Positions 1 to 4,846 of a stretch of DNA of 6,663 nt are shown one piece after another. Position numbers and translations under genes: made by a program. Under the pieces are notes generated by a model, which had not been told where the DNA came from, did not search any database, and worked only from the letters and a program-made list of their open reading frames with translations. Origin of the DNA: a bacterium (GTDB taxonomy: Bacteria > Patescibacteriota > Minisyncoccia > UBA6257 > JAGGUH01). The stretch spans positions 1-6,663 of the forward strand of contig JAGGUH010000053.1 in the NCBI GenBank assembly GCA_021158645.1. Reading direction: 5' to 3'. Every line of letters begins with the position of its first letter. Within the stretch, counting starts at the first letter, position 1.

Positions 1-1186
1 AAATTAAGGGAGTTTCACAACGCCAGCAAAATGGATAATCATGCTCGTAAAATTTTTCTTTAAATAAAAGATTTTTCTTTTTAAGATCCTCAACTATCAA
101 AGCATCAGCATCCTTTACAAACTTTCCTTTAACAAAATCAGGAAAAAGCATTTTTCCTTCCAAATCAACTCCAATAATAAATTTTGAATTTTGAAAGTAT
201 TTTCTCCACAAAAAGAAATCATCCTCTCCAAAAGCCGGCGCAATATGAACCAATCCGGTCCCCTCTTCCTCACTTACAAAATCCCCCAAAAAAGTTTGAT
301 AAACTCCTTCCTTTTGAAGATATAATGGCTGATACCTGATATTTTCAAGTTCTTTTCCTTTAAATTCTTGAATAATTTTATAATCCTCAAAAAGTTCGCT
401 GACTTTGCTTTTTGCCAAAAGATAGCGCTCTTTTGATTTTGTTTCAATTAAGGCATATGTGATCTTCGGATTTAAAGCAATTGCAGTATTTGAAGGCAAA
501 GTCCAAGGAGTTGTAGTCCAAACAATCAAAAAAGCATTTTCAAGTTTTTTTTCTCTTGATTTAAGAACTTTAAATTTTATATAAATGCTTTTTTCCTTAA
601 CTTTTTTATATCCCTGAGCCAACTCATGAGAAGAAAGCACTGATTGACATCTTGGACAATACGGCAAAACCTTTAAATCTTTATAAATCAAACCTTTTTT
701 ATAAAGTTTTTCAAAAATCAAAAGCAAAACCTCAATATATTCTTTTGAACAAGTAATATAAGCATTCTTCAAATCAATCCAAAAGCCCATTCTTTGAGTA
801 AATTTTTCCCATTCATATTTATAAGTAAAAACATTTTTTTTACAGGCAGCAATAAATTTCTCAATCCCAATTTCTTCAATTTCTTTTTTAGTAGTAACTC
901 CAAGATCTTTTTCTGCCGAAATTTCAGTTGGAAGACCATGAGTGTCCCAGCCAGCAACTCGAGGCACATAATATCCCTGCATTGTTTTAAATCGACAGAT
1001 AGCGTCCTTAAAAGCCCTGGCTAAAAGATGATGAATTCCCGGTCTTCCATTGGCAAAAGGAGGACCTTCATAAAAAACAAATTCTTTTTTGTTTTTATTT
1101 TTCTTTAAAGATTTCTCAAAAATCTGTTCTCTTTTCCAGAAACTCAAAATTCTTTTTTCATTTTTAACAAAATCTTTTATCTCCAT
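1..1186 (-). CDS. ileS: Isoleucyl-tRNA synthetase, N-terminal 395 residues (partial at left edge)
   Basis: Cytoplasmic class I synthetase that charges tRNA-Ile with isoleucine using ATP and edits misactivated valine. Reading the minus strand from ATG at 1186 gives 395 uninterrupted codons. Visible motifs: EGPPFANG (residues 40-47) leading into the HIGH-equivalent GIHH (50-53), AGWDTHGLP (78-86), a CPRC cysteine pair (177-180), WTTTPWTLPSN (223-233) at the start of the editing domain, GTGLVHIAPAFGEDD (309-323) inside it, and FCWRC (386-390). The KMSKS loop and C-terminal domain lie beyond the window. From memory of the family, GIHH in place of HIGH occurs in the Bacteroidetes/CPR-like IleRS group. 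The start places FW at residues 16-17, as is usual for IleRS. The upstream sequence has no Shine-Dalgarno. The frame stays open to another ATG at 1291, but that extension looks fortuitous. The gene is divergent from everything to its right. Confidence 0.97.
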   Translation of the reverse strand, partial: MEIKDFVKNEKRILSFWKREQIFEKSLKKNKNKKEFVFYEGPPFANGRPGIHHLLARAFKDAICRFKTMQGYYVPRVAGWDTHGLPTEISAEKDLGVTTKKEIEEIGIEKFIAACKKNVFTYKYEWEKFTQRMGFWIDLKNAYITCSKEYIEVLLLIFEKLYKKGLIYKDLKVLPYCPRCQSVLSSHELAQGYKKVKEKSIYIKFKVLKSREKKLENAFLIVWTTTPWTLPSNTAIALNPKITYALIETKSKERYLLAKSKVSELFEDYKIIQEFKGKELENIRYQPLYLQKEGVYQTFLGDFVSEEEGTGLVHIAPAFGEDDFFLWRKYFQNSKFIIGVDLEGKMLFPDFVKGKFVKDADALIVEDLKKKNLLFKEKFYEHDYPFCWRCETPLI

Positions 1187-1284
1187 TTCTAATAAAAAAA
1201 TTCTAATCAAAAAAATTTTTTCTTCAATATCTAAATTACAACCAATCAAAACAAACAATATAAAGCATAAAGTTGTTTTTATAT

Positions 1285-1328
1285 AAATCATACATAAATT
1301 TTACTTAAATTTTACACAAATTTTATAC
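1285..1328. repeat. 11-bp period A-tract array upstream of ileS
   Basis: Four tandem units of 11 bp begin with AAAT: 1285-1295, 1296-1306 (aaattttactt), 1307-1317 (aaattttacac) and 1318-1328 (aaattttatac). The last three share aaatttta and the first is more diverged. The array starts about 100 bp upstream of the ileS start codon. A/T tracts repeated near the helical repeat are known to bend DNA, so the stretch could act as a curved or UP-element-like region for the ileS promoter. That function is an inference; the periodicity is direct observation. Confidence 0.5.
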
Positions 1329-1411
1329 ATCAACTACACCTACAAACAAAACATTCCAAAAAGAAAACATTTCAAAAACTCAAAAAAAACAAACCCCTCC
1401 CCCACTTTTTT

Positions 1412-1439
1412 AAATTTAAAAGCGATCGCTTTTAAATTT
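1412..1439. repeat. 28-bp perfect palindrome centred on GCGATCGC
   Basis: The two 14-bp arms (AAATTTAAAAGCGA and its complement) match exactly around the centre at 1425/1426. The core GCGATCGC (1422-1429) is a self-complementary octamer containing GATC. The same octamer recurs at 4263-4270 and 4307-4314. It is identical to the cyanobacterial HIP1 core, which here is a sequence resemblance only. The site lies between divergent genes, so it could be an operator, a methylation-related site or a cruciform-forming element. Confidence 0.75.
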
Positions 1440-1479
1440 TAAATTTGTTATTTTTTTAAAATTCCTTCTAAATTTTTTT

Positions 1480-1527
1480 AGCATATACTATAGCATATGC
1501 TATGACATATGTCATAGCATATGCTAT
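1480..1527. repeat. 12-bp tandem array of CATATG palindromes, four units
   Basis: Four 12-bp units lie head to tail: agcatatactat (1480-1491), agcatatgctat (1492-1503), gacatatgtcat (1504-1515) and agcatatgctat (1516-1527). Units two to four each have a 10-bp palindromic core (agcatatgct or gacatatgtc). Together 1490-1527 forms one perfect 38-bp palindrome centred at 1508/1509. The outer unit at 1480 is a near copy with one base changed in its core. The design resembles a cluster of dyad binding sites on nearly the same helix face. No regulator gene is visible nearby to bind it. Confidence 0.8.
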
Positions 1528-1595
1528 TAATATAACAATAAAAATTTTTTACATTAAAATCATAAAAAACTACATTTTTGTAAAATAGCAAAATA

Positions 1596-1631
1596 ATTAA
1601 ACAAAAAAACTTTAAAGTTTTTTTGTTTAAT
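1596..1631. repeat. 36-bp perfect AT palindrome
   Basis: The arm attaaacaaaaaaacttt (1596-1613) is followed directly by its exact reverse complement (1614-1631). There is no spacer. In RNA it would give a long A-U hairpin with U-rich ends, but it has almost no G-C pairs and sits between two divergent transcription units, where a terminator is not expected. It may be a protein-binding dyad or a cruciform. I cannot assign a function. Confidence 0.75.
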
Positions 1632-1761
1632 ATCTTTTGAAAACTTATATTTTCCCTTGATTTTTAATTGGTAATTGATTACATTTAATAATGTAATAAA
1701 ATTGGAGGTAAGAAATGAGTAGTAGAATGAGAAGTAGGTGGTGAGAGGTGGGAAGTGAGAT

Positions 1762-1787
1762 GCCCGGGTGGCGGAACTGGCAGACGC
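1762..1787 (+). pseudogene. Duplicated 5' fragment of tRNA-Leu
   Basis: These 26 bases are identical to the first 26 bases (1946-1971) of the intact tRNA-Leu located 184 bp downstream. They cover the 5' acceptor strand GCCCGGG and the whole D arm, ending where the anticodon stem should begin. After 1787 the sequence departs completely from a tRNA: no anticodon arm, variable arm or T arm follows, so this cannot be a functional tRNA. It is either a leftover of a partial duplication or insertion, or the 5' part of the structured RNA candidate described at 1762-1893. Confidence 0.8.
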
Positions 1788-1893
1788 GTCCTCCGATACA
1801 TATCGGAGTCCCTAAAACCCTTCGGTTTTAGTATTTCCGCCACGGGGAAACCCAGGTTTCCCCGACCCCCTTCCTGCGTCTGCCACTATTTTT
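1762..1893 (+). ncRNA. Candidate structured RNA or small palindromic element built on the tRNA-Leu fragment
   Basis: Downstream of the tRNA-Leu fragment are three strong hairpins: A at 1791-1808 (ctccgata/tatcggag), B at 1812-1831 (ctaaaacc, loop cttc, ggttttag) and C at 1843-1864 (cggggaaacc/ggtttccccg). An outer helix pairs 1778-1788 with 1875-1885 (tggcagacgc with gcgtctgcca, plus one G-U), enclosing all three hairpins in a cloverleaf-like layout. A second 9-bp helix pairs 1768-1776 with 1835-1843 (gtggcggaa with ttccgccac). It crosses the outer helix, giving a possible pseudoknot or an alternative fold. The outer helix is followed by ctattttt, like an intrinsic terminator tail. The region is much richer in GC than its surroundings. 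Whether it is transcribed is unknown. It could equally be a MITE-like or REP-like DNA element inserted beside a tRNA gene. Confidence 0.4.
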
Positions 1894-1947
1894 GATTTTC
1901 CTTCAACGCTCTACCTTAAAAACTAAAATTAGATTTTCCTACAACGC
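1894..1947 (+). repeat. Imperfect 16-bp direct repeat flanking the gap before tRNA-Leu
   Basis: gattttccttcaacgc (1894-1909) recurs as gattttcctacaacgc (1932-1947) with one mismatch. The second copy runs into the first two bases of tRNA-Leu. The 22 bases between them are AT-rich and show nothing else. The repeat suggests that the short leader of tRNA-Leu was duplicated, possibly in the same event that copied the tRNA 5' end. Confidence 0.6.
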
Positions 1948-2030
1948 CCGGGTGGCGGAACTGGCAGACGCCCTAGGCTTAGGACCTAGGATCCTTTAAG
2001 GGTGTGAGGGTTCAAATCCCTCCCCGGGCA
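1946..2030 (+). tRNA. tRNA-Leu, anticodon TAG
   Basis: This is an 85-base class II tRNA that reads CUA-type leucine codons. Acceptor strands GCCCGGG (1946-1952) and CCCGGGC (2023-2029) pair perfectly, with discriminator A at 2030. The D stem is GCG/CGC. The anticodon stem CTAGG/CCTAG encloses loop CTTAGGA, giving anticodon TAG. A long variable arm follows with ATCC/GGGT pairing (1991-1994 with 2000-2003). The T stem GAGGG/CCCTC holds loop TTCAAAT. CCA is not encoded and must be added after transcription. murC starts 38 bases downstream, so the two may share a transcript. Its first 26 bases are duplicated at 1762-1787. Confidence 0.96.
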
Positions 2031-2068
2031 TTTTATTTTCAATCCTTAATAATTTAGTAAATTTCAAA

Positions 2069-3424
2069 ATGAAAAAAATTTATTTTATTGGAATTGGAGG
2101 TATCGGAGTTAGCGCTTTAGCAAGATTTTATTTAAAAAGAGGCGATAAAGTTTTTGGTTCAGATTTGGTTAATTCTGAGATAACTGAAAAATTAAAAAAA
2201 GAAGGGGCAAAAATTTATATTGGTCCTCAAAACGGGAAATATCTTTTTTCAAATTTTGATTTAGTAATTTATAGTCCAGCAATTTTTAAAGAGCATTTAG
2301 AATTAAAAAAAGCAAAGAAATTATCTTTGAAAACCTTAAGTTACCCTCAAGCGCTGGGGCAAATAATAAAAAATTATTTTTCTATTGCTGTTGCTGGAAC
2401 TCATGGAAAATCAACAACAACGGCATTAGTTTCTTTGATTTTAATTAAAGCAGGATTCGATCCTAATGTAATTATTGGCACTAAATTAAAGGAATTTGGC
2501 GATTCTAATTGTCGAGTTGGTAATTCAAATTATTTTGTTTTTGAAGCCGATGAATGGAAAGCGTCCTTTCTAAATTACTTTCCGAAAATTATTGTACTTA
2601 CTAATATCGAAAAAGAACATCTTGATTATTACCAAAATTTAAATGAAATTTTAAGAACTTTCAAAAATTTTGTTAATCATCTTCCAAAAGACGGCTGGTT
2701 GATTGTTAACCGAGATGATAAAAATTTAAAAAAATTTATAAAAATTTTTAAGAAAAAAACTAATGTTTTAAGTTTTTCTTTAAAACAAAAAGAGGCAAAA
2801 GTTTTAAAGAAAATTTTAAAAATTCCTGGAGATTTTAACGTTTCTAATGCTTTGGCTGCTTTGACTTTAGCCCGAATTTTAAAAATTTCTGATAATTTAA
2901 GTTTTAAAGCGCTATCAGAATATAGAGGTATTTGGCGTCGTTTTCAGGAAGAAAAAATTGAAGTTTTTGATAAAAAAATCATTCTTATTAATGACTATGC
3001 CCACCATCCAACCGAAATTAAAGTTACTTTAAAAGCAGTGAGAAAAAAATATTCTTCGAAAAAAATTTATTGTGTTTTTCAGCCCCATCAATATCAAAGA
3101 ACTTACTTTTTGTTTGACGATTTTGTAAAAATACTTAGTAAAGCCCCGATTGATGTTTTAATTTTAACAAAAATTTATGAAGTTAAAGGGAGAGAAAATT
3201 TAAAGATAAGAAGAAAAATTTCTTCAGAAAAATTAATTGAAGAAATAAAACATCAAAAAGAAAAAAATTTAAAAGAGATAAGATATTTTTCTAATTTTAA
3301 GAAAATTGCTGAGTTTTTAGAAAAAAAGATAAAAGATGATGATGTTTTAATAATTATGGGAGCCGGTGATATTTATCAGTTTAATTTTTATTTAAAATTA
3401 CTAAAAAAAGCCCCCGTAGTTTAA
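2069..3424 (+). CDS. murC: UDP-N-acetylmuramate--L-alanine ligase (MurC)
   Basis: Cytoplasmic Mur ligase that joins L-alanine to UDP-MurNAc with ATP, the first step in building the peptidoglycan stem peptide. The 451 residues show the three Mur domains. The N-terminal Rossmann domain has GIGGIG (8-13). The central ATPase has P-loop AGTHGKSTT (109-117), EADE (159-162), NIEKEHLD (179-186) and GDFNVSNALAAL (254-265). The C-terminal domain has RRFQ (290-293), NDYAHHPTE (308-316), FQPHQYQRT (337-345) and GAGDIY (431-436). The protein is shorter than the roughly 490 residues of E. coli MurC: only about 17 residues separate FSLKQ (236-240) from GDFN, where the family usually has 40 or more. The usual GxHN motif reads GDFN, with Phe for His. 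DHxD is replaced by EHLD. No Shine-Dalgarno precedes the ATG. The last codons, GCC CCC GTA GTT TAA, are also the start of tRNA-Arg. The related ligase Mpl is less likely because of the length and the MurC-type NDYAHHPTE and FQPHxYxRT motifs. Confidence 0.93.
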   Translation: MKKIYFIGIGGIGVSALARFYLKRGDKVFGSDLVNSEITEKLKKEGAKIYIGPQNGKYLFSNFDLVIYSPAIFKEHLELKKAKKLSLKTLSYPQALGQIIKNYFSIAVAGTHGKSTTTALVSLILIKAGFDPNVIIGTKLKEFGDSNCRVGNSNYFVFEADEWKASFLNYFPKIIVLTNIEKEHLDYYQNLNEILRTFKNFVNHLPKDGWLIVNRDDKNLKKFIKIFKKKTNVLSFSLKQKEAKVLKKILKIPGDFNVSNALAALTLARILKISDNLSFKALSEYRGIWRRFQEEKIEVFDKKIILINDYAHHPTEIKVTLKAVRKKYSSKKIYCVFQPHQYQRTYFLFDDFVKILSKAPIDVLILTKIYEVKGRENLKIRRKISSEKLIEEIKHQKEKNLKEIRYFSNFKKIAEFLEKKIKDDDVLIIMGAGDIYQFNFYLKLLKKAPVV

Positions 3425-3481
3425 TGGATAAAATTCGGGCTTGCGGAGCCTGAGATGGAGGTTCGATTCCTCCCGGGGGCA
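3410..3481 (+). tRNA. tRNA-Arg, anticodon GCG
   Basis: This 72-base tRNA has acceptor strands GCCCCCG (3410-3416) and CGGGGGC (3474-3480) with discriminator A at 3481. The D stem GTTT/AAAT encloses loop AATGGATA, a typical arginine-type D loop. The anticodon stem CGGGC/GCCTG holds loop TTGCGGA, giving anticodon GCG (3443-3445). The T stem GGAGG/CCTCC holds loop TTCGATT. CCA is not encoded. GCG pairs with CGC and, by G-U wobble, CGU. Most bacteria instead use ACG with A34 deaminated to inosine, so G34 is unusual. The first 15 bases overlap the 3' end of murC on the same strand, so processing the tRNA would cut the murC message at its end. Confidence 0.95.
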
Positions 3482-3690
3482 TTGTAAAAAAGTCGGAGTT
3501 CAAAATCCGAATTTAGAAACAATAACCAAAACTCAAATATCCAAAATTCAAAATAAAAAAATCTAAAATCTAAAAAGTAAAAAATAAAATCTGCAACTAA
3601 AATCTAAAATCTTTAAAAATAGGAATTTGTAGATATTTGTAAAAATTTATAGAAATTTATTGTTTATTAACGATTTTATTGTTTATTTAT

Positions 3691-3741
3691 GAGTTAACGA
3701 GTTAACGGGTTAACGAGTTCAAAATTCAAAATTCAAAATTC
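3691..3741 (+). repeat. Adjacent tandem repeats: 8-bp GAGTTAAC and 7-bp AAAATTC
   Basis: gagttaac (3691-3698), gagttaac (3699-3706) and gggttaac (3707-3714) are followed by a partial unit gagttc (3715-3720). Three exact copies of aaaattc then follow (3721-3741) and decay into aaaatta. Each 8-bp unit contains the palindrome GTTAAC. Similar caaaattc words continue loosely to about 3920, suggesting an expanded and degraded simple repeat. No function is evident. Confidence 0.8.
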
Positions 3742-4155
3742 AAAATTACAAATTACAAACAAATTCAAAATTCGAAATTCAAAGTTCAAAGAATTTAATT
3801 TTTAATTTTCAATTTTAAATCCTTAATCTAAAATCTTGAACCTAAAACTCATATCAACAAATTTAAATTTCAAAACTAAAATTCAAATTTTAAATCTCAA
3901 AATTCAAAATGACAATTTGAAATTCAAAAAGAATTAAAAATAAAAATTTCTTCTTTTTTTAATTTTTTTACTTTTTTATTCTTTTTGTTTTAGTTTTTAA
4001 AAATTTTAAAGAAAATCTCAATTAGAGAGAGTTTAAATAAAAAAATTTAGATATTTTAGTTTAACTATTCTTTGTTTATTTTTCATCTTTTTAATTCTTT
4101 TAGTATTGCTGAAAAAATTTACTTATACTACAATAATATAAGTTAAAAAAAAGAA

Positions 4156-4249
4156 TTACTGAATTAATTACTGAAAAAATTACTGAAAAAATTACTGAAT
4201 TAATTGCTGAATTAATTACTGAAAAAATTACTGAATTAATTCAGTAATT
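4156..4249 (+). repeat. 12-bp tandem array of TTACTGA(A/T) units, seven copies, closed by a palindrome
   Basis: Seven contiguous 12-bp units start at 4156, 4168, 4180, 4192, 4204, 4216 and 4228. Each reads ttactgaattaa or ttactgaaaaaa, and the fifth has ttg for tta. The last unit is followed by its inverse, making 4226-4249 a perfect 24-bp palindrome (arm aattactgaatt). The 12-base period equals four codons: one frame reads ILE-THR-GLU-(LEU or LYS) repeats through to a stop at 4245-4247, but that frame has an upstream stop at 4134-4136 and no ATG, GTG or TTG start. The AT-rich iterated 12-mers also resemble the unwinding repeats of some replication origins, a loose comparison only. Confidence 0.85.
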
Positions 4250-4262
4250 CCAAAAATAAAAA

Positions 4263-4332
4263 GCGATCGCAGTTAAATTTGAAATTTAAAAAATTTACAA
4301 ATAAAAGCGATCGCAATTATTTGTAAATTTTT
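4263..4332. repeat. Two GCGATCGC octamers, the second inside a 44-bp near-perfect palindrome
   Basis: GCGATCGC occurs at 4263-4270 and again at 4307-4314. Around the second, 4289-4332 is a 44-bp inverted repeat with only two mismatched pairs (4305/4316 and 4306/4315). Its arms contain aaatttacaaata and the complement. Around the first copy the symmetry does not extend beyond the octamer. The preceding base pair is AA in all copies on one side (aagcgatcgc at 4261 and 4305, aaagcgatcgc at 1419), so the conserved word is at least AAGCGATCGC. This is the same element type as at 1412-1439. Confidence 0.75.
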
Positions 4333-4382
4333 AGAGATTTGTAGAAATTTTATAAATCTATAGAGAAATCAAATTAAAATTT

Positions 4383-4414
4383 AAATCGCGGTTAAAAGCT
4401 GCGATTTGTTTTTT
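4383..4414 (+). terminator. Possible intrinsic terminator hairpin
   Basis: AAATCGC (4383-4389) pairs with GCGATTT (4401-4407) around an 11-base loop in which three weaker pairs could form. It is followed by GTTTTTT (4408-4414). The shape fits a rho-independent terminator on the plus strand. No gene lies just upstream (tRNA-Arg ends 900 bases earlier), so either transcription runs that far or the hairpin closes an unrecognised short transcript. The stem halves ATCGC/GCGAT also resemble half-sites of the neighbouring GCGATCGC elements, so it may be a diverged member of that family. Confidence 0.35.
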
Positions 4415-4817
4415 ATGTTACCTTACTTTTAAAGAAACCTGAATAGAAAAGGAAAGCATTTATAAAAGATAATTATGGCGAAACAGAATTGATAATTTCG
4501 CTAATTATTTTTTCTACTTCTGCCGCAAAATGACATTGGATGTTTTTCTAATTTTTCTTTAAATTTTTTTTTGTGAAATGCTTTTATTGAAAATTTTCAA
4601 AATTTCATTCCACTTCTCTTTATACTTTAGTTTGCTTATCCCAAATGTTTTAGAAAAATTCTCTTTTTTATTGCAAAACATTTCTTTACTCTTTTTTTTC
4701 TTTTGTTTTTTATTTTTTAGCATAAATCTAACTATTTTTCTTTTTTGTCATTTTGTCTTTTTTCATTTTTCCATTTCACATTTCTCATTGTCCATCTCTA
4801 TATTTAAAGTTATCCAC

Positions 4818-4846
4818 TTGAAAATTTTTTTTACTTGTTTTATTTT
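4818..4846 (+). promoter_or_regulatory. Possible promoter for nrdD
   Basis: TTGAAA (4818-4823) is a four-of-six match to a sigma-70 -35 box. It lies 17 bp upstream of TATTTT (4841-4846), a four-of-six match to a -10 box, which would start transcription about 30 bases before the nrdD ATG. The -10 overlaps an 18-bp perfect palindrome (4838-4855), which could be an operator. In DNA this AT-rich such matches arise often by chance. I see no NrdR-box-like sequence. Confidence 0.3.

Larger units (their letters stand above)
1187..1761. other. Divergent intergenic region between ileS and the tRNA-Leu/murC side
   Basis: No convincing gene lies in these 575 bases. The region must hold the promoter of ileS (leftward) and probably one for the tRNA-Leu side (rightward), but I cannot place either firmly. 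A rightward candidate is TTGATT at 1657-1662 with TACATT at 1680-1685 (17-bp spacer, weak). Three perfect palindromes and an A-tract array are listed separately. From about 1700 the plus strand becomes almost pure purine with loose GAAGT/GTGAG repeats up to the tRNA fragment. It contains a good Shine-Dalgarno-like GGAGGT (1704-1709) six bases before ATG at 1715, but that frame stops after nine codons (1715-1744). Confidence 0.7.

Noticed and set aside
794..1024. Open frame on the plus strand opposite ileS
   Set aside because: It is a shadow of ileS: the minus strand carries the conserved synthetase motifs across this stretch and the plus-strand product is Phe/Ser/Asn-rich noise.
1089..1286. 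Plus-strand frame overlapping the ileS start
   Set aside because: Its product is low-complexity Phe/Lys/Ile sequence antisense to the conserved N-terminus of IleS. No start signal is visible.
1187..1291. N-terminal extension of IleS from ATG at 1291, reading a hydrophobic stretch with LIGC like a lipoprotein signal
   Set aside because: It is in frame with ileS by open reading only. IleRS is cytoplasmic, and the ATG at 1186 gives the normal family start just before the FW of the first helix. The extension is compositional noise in AT-rich DNA.
1412..1527. CRISPR-like reading of the palindromic repeats
   Set aside because: The repeats are contiguous or differ from each other, with no constant-length unique spacers and no cas genes.
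1715..1744. Short frame after a strong GGAGGT sequence, possibly a leader peptide
   Set aside because: It is only nine codons, in a purine-rich repetitive stretch where GGAGGT-like words are expected, and the real genes here do not use Shine-Dalgarno sequences.
1788..1945. Group I intron interrupting tRNA-Leu
   Set aside because: Known tRNA-Leu group I introns lie in the anticodon loop and are longer. Here the break is after the D arm, and the downstream copy is a complete uninterrupted tRNA.
3493..3510. Small stem TCGGA/TCCGA just after tRNA-Arg, resembling a T arm or a terminator
   Set aside because: The stem is five base pairs with an eight-base loop and no T-run. It does not duplicate the tRNA-Arg T arm.
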